Below, in pieces: positions 1 through 4,755 of a stretch of DNA of 5,363 bases. Positions within the stretch are counted from its first letter, which is position 1, and every line of letters starts with the position of its first letter. This DNA comes from Defluviicoccus vanus. Its GTDB lineage: Bacteria > Pseudomonadota > Alphaproteobacteria > Rhodospirillales > Defluviicoccaceae. The notes below the pieces were generated by a model. That model saw only the letters and a program-made list of their open reading frames with translations, had not been told where the DNA came from and made no database searches. The DNA lies in assembly GCF_014672695.1 (NCBI RefSeq), contig NZ_CP053923.1, positions 1,004,519 to 1,009,881 on the forward strand, in the 5' to 3' direction. The translations under genes and the position numbers were made by a program.

Positions 1-489
1 CCCGGGGTGATCGGCGTGGCGGCCGATGGCAACCTGCGGCAGAAATCGCTTTACTCGAACTACGGCGTTGGGATCGTTCAAGTCGTCGCTCCCGGCGGCG
101 ACTCGCTCTTCCAGGTGACCGCCGCTGCGCCAAACGGGCGTGTTCTCTCCACGTGGCCGGCCAATGTCCCCTGCGCGCGAAAGGTGGTCGACCCCTCGGG
201 TGCGACTTATTGCTACCTCCAAGGCACCTCGATGGCAGCACCGCACGTTGCCGGCGTGGCCGCGCTGATCATCAGCCGGTTCGGCAAGATGTCGCCCGGC
301 AGGGTGCAAGCCTACGTTACACAGACCGCCGACCCGCTGCCTTGCCCACCCAATCCGTTCCTGTTCCCGGACTGGCCCCGGCCGAGTGGTGACCCCCAGA
401 CCTGCGAGGGCGGCACCGGCTACAACGCCTTCTATGGCCACGGAGAGGTGGATGCGTTGAACGCGGTCCTGCACGCTTCGGTCCCATAA
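1..489 (+). CDS. Subtilisin-like serine protease (S8 family), C-terminal fragment
   Basis: This is the 3' part of an S8 (subtilase) peptidase gene; the frame is open from base 1 and the true start lies upstream of the window. The fragment gives 162 residues. The catalytic-serine motif GTSMAAPHVAGVAALI is plain, with the nucleophile Ser encoded at 229-231 (residue 77 of the fragment). Upstream, VIGVAA and the SNYG...VVAPGG stretch match the strand and loop that precede the active-site Ser in subtilases. The C-terminal GYNAFYGHGEVDALNAV is the usual closing segment (YGxGxVDAxxAV). The catalytic Asp and His must lie off the window. Four cysteines suit an exported protein with disulfides, but the signal peptide is not visible. 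The family hydrolyses peptide bonds, usually outside the cell. The family call is firm; substrate and subfamily are not known. Confidence 0.93.
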   Translation, partial: PGVIGVAADGNLRQKSLYSNYGVGIVQVVAPGGDSLFQVTAAAPNGRVLSTWPANVPCARKVVDPSGATYCYLQGTSMAAPHVAGVAALIISRFGKMSPGRVQAYVTQTADPLPCPPNPFLFPDWPRPSGDPQTCEGGTGYNAFYGHGEVDALNAVLHASVP

Positions 490-793
490 CCGAGTCACCG
501 GAACCGTCGTTGGCAACAGCGGTTGCAGAACGGCGGAAAAACGTCCCGAGAGGGGCGCTGCACTTGCGTGCGGCGCCCCGGTGGCCTTTGCGCCAAACGA
601 TGCTGCCCGAATGGCGCCAATAAGTCTCCCGCTATTCGCTTTGGACCGGTGAAGGGGATGCCGAAAAAGCGCTGCAAGACGCCTCGCTTGTCGGGTACTT
701 CGCGCTGCCGCTACGTTGTGTCGTCGGTTGACGTTACGGCGCGTTCTTGGGTACACCCTCGGGAATGGGATCGCCAGTCGCCTCTCTAACCCG
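490..793. other. Intergenic stretch without a recognisable gene
   Basis: Apart from the hairpin at 552-579 nothing convincing is seen. Short open frames on both strands give arginine/cysteine-rich translations without motifs or ribosome binding sites. A TTGACG at 728-733 resembles a -35 box but has no good -10 partner. The stretch ends at the right tip of the first IS110-type remnant, so it is the flank (or a truncated flank) of that insertion. Confidence 0.5.
552..579 (+). terminator. GC-rich hairpin downstream of the protease gene, probable transcription terminator
   Basis: Two 12-base arms (552-563 and 568-579) pair with a TTGC loop; one pair is G-U, and the outer seven pairs GGGGCGC/GCGCCCC are perfect. 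It sits 62 bases after the protease stop codon. The T-run after it is poor (only TTT about eight bases later), so it may be a weak or Rho-assisted terminator rather than a classical intrinsic one. Confidence 0.45.
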
Positions 794-1038
794 TGTGTGG
801 ACGGCCCCCTGGGTGCAAGGGGTGAGGGGGAGAAAATCTGATCTGGTGCGATGGCAGTCGTGTGTCCGGCCTGTTTTGCGCGGCACGATGTCCGCTGGCC
901 CAGATGGGTTCCGCGATCCACGCCCAAACGGATTAGCGGCCTTGATGGCCACCGGGCTACCCGGGTTCTGTGGATCGTCGGCTCGACCGATCAGCATCTC
1001 TCCGTCCTCAGCCCTGCACCTGCGGCATCAACGAGTGG
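794..1038 (-). ncRNA. Second copy of the IS1111-type guide (bridge/seek) RNA region
   Basis: This is the non-coding right end of the truncated element, in the same orientation as its transposase remnant. Bases 792-1001 are identical to 1461-1670 over 210 bp; the next ~37 bp, up to the transposase stop, differ by several substitutions and one missing base. The candidate guide stretch (918-935) and the hairpin arms at 973-992 are therefore unchanged. A transcript reading leftward through the intact transposase could run into this copy too. RNA production is inferred from the family; no promoter is visible. Confidence 0.4.
797..808. repeat. Right-end subterminal inverted repeat of the truncated copy
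   Basis: Identical to 1466-1477. It gives the left-end repeat at 2766-2777 a second possible partner, so a 2.0-kb unit (about 794-2784) could in principle be recognised as well as the 1.32-kb unit. Confidence 0.8.
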
Positions 1039-1462
1039 TCAAGCGGTTGCCGGCTGGCGATACGCCTCTCCACTCGTCATCATCGCCCAGACGATGCGGG
1101 CCATCTTGTTGGCCAGCGCGACCGCCGCGAGCTTGCGCGGCCGCCTCGCCAGCAAAGCGATGAGCCACGCCGAGGCCTTTCCCGGCTTGGCCTGTCGGAT
1201 CACCGCGGTTGCTCCCAGCACCAGCAACTGGCGCAGCCGCTCGTCGCCGGCGCGGCTGATCCCGCCCAGCCGCGTCTTGCCGCCGGTGGAATGCTCGCGC
1301 GGAGTCAGCCCCAGCCAGGAGGCGAAATGCCGCCCCGACTTGAACTGGCTGAAATCGACCCGCAGCACCAGGCTCAACGCGCCGATCGGCCCGATCCCCG
1401 GCACCTCCGCCAGCATCTGGCTGGTTGGCGTCTGTTTGTGTTGCGCCACCAGCCGGGCGTCG
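1039..1462 (-). pseudogene. IS110-family transposase, 5'-truncated copy (C-terminal domain only)
   Basis: The minus-strand translation corresponds to residues ~197-336 of the intact transposase next to it and ends with the same RQPATA stop. It keeps the helix-hairpin-helix-like LAEVPGIGPIGALSL segment and the PREHSTGGK motif that carries the candidate nucleophilic serine. It lacks the whole RuvC-like DEDD domain, so it cannot be catalytically complete. Eight bases differ from the intact copy in 424 bp, affecting seven codons; six are silent and one changes Lys211 to Gln. The reading frame stays open upstream through the junction to an ATG at 1594-1596. This gives a chimeric 185-residue frame whose first ~45 residues come from the non-coding end of the neighbouring copy. 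That chimera has no obvious ribosome binding site and is probably not made. Confidence 0.85.
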
Positions 1463-1706
1463 TGTGTGGACGGCCCCCTGGGTGCAAGGGGTGAGGGGGA
1501 GAAAATCTGATCTGGTGCGATGGCAGTCGTGTGTCCGGCCTGTTTTGCGCGGCACGATGTCCGCTGGCCCAGATGGGTTCCGCGATCCACGCCCAAACGG
1601 ATTAGCGGCCTTGATGGCCACCGGGCTACCCGGGTTCTGTGGATCGTCGGCTCGACCGATCAGCATCTCTCTTCCTCAGCCCTGCACCCTTGGCATCAAA
1701 GAGTGG
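1463..1706 (-). ncRNA. Probable guide (bridge/seek) RNA region in the right end of the IS1111-type element
   Basis: In the IS1111 group the guide RNA is made from the longer non-coding end, downstream of the transposase. Here that end is 244 bp, carries no plausible gene, and reads on the same strand as the transposase. It can fold: GATC-G-GTCG/CGAC-GATC around an AGC loop (1642-1661), CCGGG-TAG-CCCGG close by, and GGCC/GGCC around ATCAA. Between these structures lies 1587-1604, which closely matches the element's left end plus adjoining flank (2774-2789), as expected of a guide loop. The exact RNA ends cannot be read from sequence, and the function is inferred from the family. Confidence 0.55.
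1466..1477. repeat. Right-end subterminal inverted repeat of the intact IS1111-type element
   Basis: GTGGACGGCCCC is the perfect reverse complement of 2766-2777. The same 12 bases occur at 797-808 in the truncated copy. Confidence 0.85.
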
Positions 1707-2717
1707 TCAGGCGGTGGCCGGCTGGCGATACGCCTCTCCACTCGTCATCATCGCCCAGACGATGCGGGCCATCTTGTTGGCCAGCGCGACCGCCGCGAGC
1801 TTGCGCGGCCGCCTCGCCAGCAAAGCGATGAGCCACGCCGAGGCCTTTCCCGGCTTGGCCTGCCTGATCACCGCGGTTGCTCCCAGCACCAGCAGCTGGC
1901 GCAACCGCTCATCGCCGGCGCGGCTGATCCCGCCCAGCCGCGTCTTGCCGCCGGTGGAATGCTCGCGCGGAGTCAGCCCCAGCCAGGAGGCGAAATGCCG
2001 CCCCGACTTGAACTGGCTGAAATCGACCCGCAGCACCAGGCTCAACGCGCCGATCGGCCCGATCCCCGGCACCTCCGCCAGCATCTTGCTGGTTGGCGTC
2101 TGTTTGTGTTGCGCCACCAGCCGGGCGTCGACCTCGGCCAGCCGCGCATCCAGCCGACCGATCTCGGCGCCCAGCAACGCCAATGCGTCCTTCGCCGGCG
2201 TCGGCAGATCCGCGTCCTCGGCGACGTCGGCCAGCAGCTTTGCCACGCCTTGGCGGCCAAGGCGGCCGACATGACCGAACTCGGCCGCGTGTCCGCGCAG
2301 CGCGTTGACCAGCTGCGTGCGTTGGCGCACCAGGAGCTCGCGCACCGACAGCAGCATCGCGTTGGCCTGCTGCCTCGCCGACTTGACCGCGACCTCGCGC
2401 ATCTCCGGCCGGGCCGCGGCTTCGCTGATCGCCTCGGCATCGTTGCGATCGTTCTTGCCGCGCTTGACGAAGGGTTTGACGTATTGCGGCGGGATCAACC
2501 GCACCGTGTGGCCGAGCCCAGCCAGCACACGGCCCCAGTGATGCGAGCCGCCGCAGGCCTCCAGCACCACCTCCATCGGCGGTCGGCGCGCGAAGAATGG
2601 CACCATGTCCTGGCGGCGCAGATTGCGTCGCAGCACCGCCCGCCCGTCGGCATCCGTGCCATGTAGGGTGAAGACGGACTTGGACGTGTCGATCGCAATG
2701 CGGGTAATCTCGGTCAT
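1707..2717 (-). CDS. IS110-family (IS1111 group) DEDD transposase/recombinase
   Basis: The protein has 336 residues, normal for the group. The N-terminal RuvC-like domain carries the four acidic residues: Asp10 (RIAIDTSKS), Glu53 (VLEACGG), and Asp90 and Asp93 (KNDRNDAEA). A helical middle part (~100-205) leads to the C-terminal domain with an LAEVPGIGP helix-hairpin-helix-like segment (~213-226) and PREHSTGGK, where Ser254 is the likely nucleophile. In this family the enzyme works with an element-encoded guide RNA to pair the element ends with the target and to recombine them. I chose the ATG at 2717 because an AGGAG (2724-2728, minus strand) lies six bases upstream and homology begins there; the frame stays open to 2777 but that extension is not family-like. 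All key residues are present, so it is probably active. Confidence 0.93.
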   Translation of the reverse strand: MTEITRIAIDTSKSVFTLHGTDADGRAVLRRNLRRQDMVPFFARRPPMEVVLEACGGSHHWGRVLAGLGHTVRLIPPQYVKPFVKRGKNDRNDAEAISEAAARPEMREVAVKSARQQANAMLLSVRELLVRQRTQLVNALRGHAAEFGHVGRLGRQGVAKLLADVAEDADLPTPAKDALALLGAEIGRLDARLAEVDARLVAQHKQTPTSKMLAEVPGIGPIGALSLVLRVDFSQFKSGRHFASWLGLTPREHSTGGKTRLGGISRAGDERLRQLLVLGATAVIRQAKPGKASAWLIALLARRPRKLAAVALANKMARIVWAMMTSGEAYRQPATA

Positions 2718-2723
2718 GGACGG

Positions 2724-2728
2724 CTCCT
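2724..2728 (-). promoter_or_regulatory. Ribosome binding site of the IS110-family transposase
   Basis: AGGAG on the minus strand, six bases before the ATG at 2717. It decides the start in favour of the 336-residue product over the upstream in-frame ATG at 2777. Confidence 0.7.
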
Positions 2729-2765
2729 GTTCACTTCGACAGCGAACCTTGGCACCAGATGCCGC

Positions 2766-2777
2766 GGGGCCGTCCAC
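2766..2777. repeat. Left-end subterminal inverted repeat of the intact IS1111-type element
   Basis: GGGGCCGTCCAC pairs perfectly with 1466-1477. It lies 48 bp upstream of the transposase start codon and marks the transposase-proximal end of the element. Confidence 0.85.
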
Positions 2778-2784
2778 CCCAACG

Positions 2785-3337
2785 GATTATGCGTAGAGGT
2801 TGGCGGGTGTAGGGTAGTCCATTGGAATCGCCTAGGATTCGGTTGTCGAAGCCAATCCACGTCGTTTCCGCAGCGCCCACCCGCCATGGTTGATCCGACG
2901 CTGCCGCTGCTTGGCCTGTCACCGGTTGCCGGCAATCAAATCGTCGCCCGGTTCGACGGCGGCCGGCTGTCGTCCGACGGCGGCCTGTTGGTTTTGCGCG
3001 AGATCGAGCGCCGGCTGGAAGTCGCCGATCGCCTCGCCGCCTGCATCGACGATCCGCGCGATCCCGGCAGCACCGTGCATACGCTGGCCGACATCATCCG
3101 CTTCCGGATGCTGATGATTGCCGCCGGCTACGAGGACGGCAACGACGCCACCGGCTTGCGCGGCGATCCGCTGTTCAAGTTGGCGCTCGAACGGCTGCCG
3201 TCGGACCGGGACCTGTGTTCGCAGTCAACCATCTCGCGGCTGGAGAACCTGCCGGATGCGCGGACGCTGCTGCGGCTGGGCCGGGCTCCGGTCGACGTCT
3301 GGCGCGGCCGCACCAATCGCCGCCGCTACGTGCCTAC
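2785..3337 (+). mobile_element. IS1380-family element, 5' part only
   Basis: A short leader (2785-2885) is followed by the start of an IS1380-type transposase gene, which is cut off before the catalytic core by the IS701-type element. The leader holds an imperfect hairpin, GAATC-GCCTAG-GATTC at 2825-2840. I could not identify the element's terminal repeat with confidence; it may have been cut or bordered by the IS1111-type insertion at ~2784. The 3' half is nowhere in the window. Confidence 0.7.
2886..3337 (+). pseudogene. IS1380-family transposase, truncated after ~140 codons
   Basis: The translation opens MVDPTLPLLGLSP and continues with FDGGRLSSDGGLLVLREIERRL, a CIDDPRDP segment, IRFRMLMIAAGYEDGNDATGLRGDP and LCSQSTISRLENLPD. 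These are hallmark N-terminal segments of IS1380 transposases, which are usually about 430-460 residues. Family-like sequence runs to about residue 137 (LGRAPVD, ~3296). The next ~13 codons (WRGRTNRRRYVP) no longer resemble the family, and the frame then enters the IS701-type element and stops at 3459-3461. The first catalytic Asp region (normally LDIDDT) is missing, so the product cannot be active. No strong ribosome binding site precedes the ATG. This is a remnant left by rearrangement. Confidence 0.87.
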
Positions 3338-3349
3338 TACTACAGTTGC
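3338..3349. repeat. Left terminal inverted repeat of the IS701-family element
   Basis: TACTACAGTTGC, perfect reverse complement of 4740-4751. The match could extend outward by two bases with one mismatch, which leaves the exact tip uncertain. Confidence 0.8.
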
Positions 3350-3387
3350 ATTTTATCCTCTAATATGGTTCCGTTGCCTGCGGCTGT

Positions 3388-3394
3388 GGGAGGG
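3388..3394 (+). promoter_or_regulatory. Ribosome binding site of the IS701-family transposase
   Basis: GGGAGGG six bases before the ATG at 3401. It supports that start over the in-frame ATG at 3365. Confidence 0.65.
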
Positions 3395-3400
3395 CGACGG

Positions 3401-4585
3401 ATGGGTGTGGCGGAATGGGCGGGCACGCTTGTTGATTGGAAGGCGGAGCTCGAGGGGTTGAGGCGGGTGATCGCGCCGGCGCTGGGGCGGGCGGAGACGC
3501 GCCGTTCGGCCGGGATGTTCATCGACGGGCTGTTCTCGGCGGCATCGCGCAAGACCGGCTGGATGCTGGCCGAACAGGCGGGCCTCGAGGCACCCTATCG
3601 CCTCCAGTCACTGCTCGGACGCAGTTCATGGTCGGCAGACCAGCTTCGCGATCTGGTGCGCGGGTACGTGACGAACGCGCTGGGTGATCCGGGCGGCGTG
3701 CTCGTTGTCGATGAGACCGGTTTCCTGAAGAAGGGCCGGCACTCGGTGGGTGTCGGCCGTCAGTACTCGGGCACCGCCGGCCGGATCGAGAACTGCCAGG
3801 TCGGCGTTTTCGTCGCCTACGCCAGCCGCTGGGGCCACGCGCTCATCGACCGGCAGCTGTACCTGCCGAAAGACTGGGCGGACGATGCGACGCGCCGCCG
3901 GACGGCCGCCGTGCCGGACGACGTCGAATTCAAGACCAAGCCGGCGATGGCGCGGGAGATGATCGAGCGGACGCTCGACGCCGGCCCGCCTTGCGCCTGG
4001 GTTCTCGCCGATGCGCTCTACGGCTCGGACAGTCAACTCCGGCACCTGCTCGAGGGCCGCGGCCAGCCTTATGTCCTTGCCGTACGCTCCAACCACACCC
4101 TTCGCTTCCTCGAGGACGGGACCCTCGTCCAGACCGACCCTGCCACCATGCTGGACACGCTGGCGGACGATGCGTGGTCGTCGCTGACCGCCGGCGAGGG
4201 GGCGAAGGGTCCAAGGCTCTACGACTGGGCAAGGCTGCCGCTCGGATGGTCGACGGATGACGGTTTCGAGCGCTGGCTGCTCATCCGCCGCAGCCGGCGT
4301 GATGCGCAAGCACTCGCCTATTACCTTGCCTATGCCCGGCAAGGCACGTCCCTGCCCGAGCTTGCCGCTGCCGCAGGCCTCCGCTGGACGATCGAGGAGT
4401 GCTTCCTGCGGGCGAAGGACGACCTCGGCCTCGATCACTGCGAGGCGCGCTCCTGGCACGGATGGCATCGCCACATGAGCCTGGTCCTCGCTGCCGCCGC
4501 CTTCCTCGCCAAATTGTCGGCCGACCAGCGCCGGATCGCCTTCGATAAACGGGACAAAACGAGTCCGGCCGCCGCGGCCGCATGA
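3401..4585 (+). CDS. IS701-family DDE transposase, main part
   Basis: The main ORF gives 394 residues. The DDE triad is visible: Asp104 in VLVVDETGFLKKG, Asp204 in CAWVLADALYGSD, and Glu332/Glu333 in RWTIEECFLRAKDDLGLDHCEARSW. SVGVGRQYSGTAGRIENCQVGVF is a signature segment of the IS701 group (DDE_5 superfamily). The ATG at 3401 is preceded by GGGAGGG (3388-3394) six bases away; an in-frame ATG at 3365 lacks such a site. The enzyme cuts and joins DNA at the element's ends. The ORF stops after KTSPAAAAA, before the conserved basic tail (AWSxWRRxHQ) found at the C-terminus of relatives. That tail is encoded in the -1 frame immediately downstream, so activity may depend on a frameshift, on coupled translation, or may be reduced. 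Confidence 0.93.
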   Translation: MGVAEWAGTLVDWKAELEGLRRVIAPALGRAETRRSAGMFIDGLFSAASRKTGWMLAEQAGLEAPYRLQSLLGRSSWSADQLRDLVRGYVTNALGDPGGVLVVDETGFLKKGRHSVGVGRQYSGTAGRIENCQVGVFVAYASRWGHALIDRQLYLPKDWADDATRRRTAAVPDDVEFKTKPAMAREMIERTLDAGPPCAWVLADALYGSDSQLRHLLEGRGQPYVLAVRSNHTLRFLEDGTLVQTDPATMLDTLADDAWSSLTAGEGAKGPRLYDWARLPLGWSTDDGFERWLLIRRSRRDAQALAYYLAYARQGTSLPELAAAAGLRWTIEECFLRAKDDLGLDHCEARSWHGWHRHMSLVLAAAAFLAKLSADQRRIAFDKRDKTSPAAAAA

Positions 4586-4749
4586 CCGTCCCGCTCGCCA
4601 CGCCGGAAATCCGCCACATGCTCGAAAGGATCCTGTTCCGGGCGAAAACCCATCCCGCCTTCGTCTGGGCCTGCTCACGATGGCGCCGCAGCCACCAAAC
4701 GACAGCCGCCAGCAGTCACCGCAAGAAACGACTAGAAACGCAACTGTAG
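4582..4749 (+). CDS. Displaced C-terminal tail of the IS701-family transposase (55-aa ORF, ATGA overlap)
   Basis: A small ORF starts at the ATG of an ATGA that overlaps the stop of the main transposase ORF (TGA 4583-4585), one base back in frame. Its 55 residues include PEIRHMLERILFRAKTHPAFVWACSRWRRSHQ and a basic end KKRLETQL. This closely resembles the C-terminus of full-length IS701-family transposases, which typically end with an EIRR...AWSxWRRxHQ...QL pattern. Nothing else is known to look like this, so it is the tail rather than an independent gene. It may be made by translational coupling, by a -1 slip in 4549-4585 (the -1 frame is open from 4549), or it may simply be cut off by an old indel. 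The stop falls within the terminal repeat, as in intact relatives. Confidence 0.7.
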   Translation: MTVPLATPEIRHMLERILFRAKTHPAFVWACSRWRRSHQTTAASSHRKKRLETQL

Positions 4750-4751
4750 TA
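4740..4751. repeat. Right terminal inverted repeat of the IS701-family element
   Basis: GCAACTGTAGTA. The stop codon TAG (4747-4749) of the transposase tail ORF lies inside it, so the coding sequence runs right into the end of the element. Confidence 0.8.
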
Positions 4752-4755
4752 CTAA

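Larger units (their letters stand above)
792..1462. repeat. Direct repeat, copy 1 (671 bp)
   Basis: This matches 1461-2130 from end to end. Bases 792-1001 are identical to 1461-1670. One base is missing from copy 2 just after that point, and about a dozen substitutions are scattered through the rest. The two copies are head-to-tail and share a CG at the junction (1461-1462). Confidence 0.95.
794..1462 (-). mobile_element. Truncated IS110-family (IS1111-type) element: right end plus 3' part of the transposase
   Basis: The segment repeats the right half of the complete element that follows it. It carries the right subterminal inverted repeat (797-808), the whole non-coding right end, and the last ~140 codons of the transposase on the minus strand. 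It stops abruptly at 1461/1462, inside the transposase codon run for DARL, where the tip of the second copy begins. Its left half is absent from the window: the sequence beyond the second copy (2785 onward) is not the missing part. It is therefore a remnant, not an element simply interrupted by the second one. Confidence 0.85.
1461..2130. repeat. Direct repeat, copy 2 (670 bp)
   Basis: Second copy of the 792-1462 repeat. Here the sequence continues beyond 2130 into the rest of the intact transposase gene, which shows that copy 1 is the broken one. Confidence 0.95.
1463..2784 (-). mobile_element. Complete IS110-family insertion sequence, IS1111 type
   Basis: A full-length DEDD transposase gene lies between 12-bp inverted repeats: GTGGACGGCCCC at 1466-1477 and its complement at 2766-2777. 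IS1111-type elements have repeats set a few bases in from the ends rather than at the tips. I placed the ends 3 bp (right end) and 7 bp (left end) outside the repeats, following the recalled pattern of the group, so the exact limits are uncertain by a few bases. The non-coding left end is short (67 bp) and the right end long (244 bp), the arrangement expected for the IS1111 group. No target duplication is seen, which is usual for this family. Estimated length is about 1.32 kb. Confidence 0.85.
3338..4751 (+). mobile_element. Complete IS701-family insertion sequence
   Basis: About 1.41 kb, bounded by inverted repeats beginning TACTACAGTTGC: 12 bp perfect at 3338-3349 and 4740-4751, with weaker similarity further in (ATTTTA versus GTTTCT). 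It contains a DDE transposase gene and a C-terminal tail ORF that ends inside the right repeat. Flanks read CTAC on the left and CTAA on the right, three of four positions alike, so there is no clean 4-bp duplication. The left neighbour is an IS1380 fragment and the right neighbour a recD2 fragment, so the two sides come from different genes. Confidence 0.85.

Noticed and set aside
523..789. 88-codon plus-strand frame after the protease
   Set aside because: No ribosome binding site, no motif, runs through the terminator-like hairpin and has an Arg/Cys-rich translation typical of chance.
1028..1666. 212-codon minus-strand frame starting MLIGRADDP, which also starts the short frame at 997
   Set aside because: It starts in the non-coding right end and reads the transposase remnant in the wrong frame; the shared beginning only reflects the 210-bp duplication.
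792..2130. CRISPR-like or tandem-repeat array
   Set aside because: There are only two long copies, explained by two IS copies; no short regularly spaced repeats exist.
1425..2666. Long 413-codon open frame on the plus strand
   Set aside because: It lies antisense to the IS110-family transposase, has low-complexity Arg/Gln/Ala content, and repeats the same shadow in both IS copies. It is a by-product of high GC on the opposite strand.
3338..3366. Promoter at the left end of the IS701-type element (TAATAT at 3361-3366)
   Set aside because: The -10-like hexamer is good, but no -35 hexamer is found at 16-18 bp; the TTGCAT at 3346 is far too close.
3626..4678. 350-codon open frame on the minus strand
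   Set aside because: Antisense shadow of the IS701 transposase; the sense strand carries the recognisable DDE residues and a good ribosome binding site.
3334..4755. Target-site duplication around the IS701-type element
   Set aside because: CTAC versus CTAA match only at three positions, and the exact tip is uncertain, so I do not annotate a duplication.
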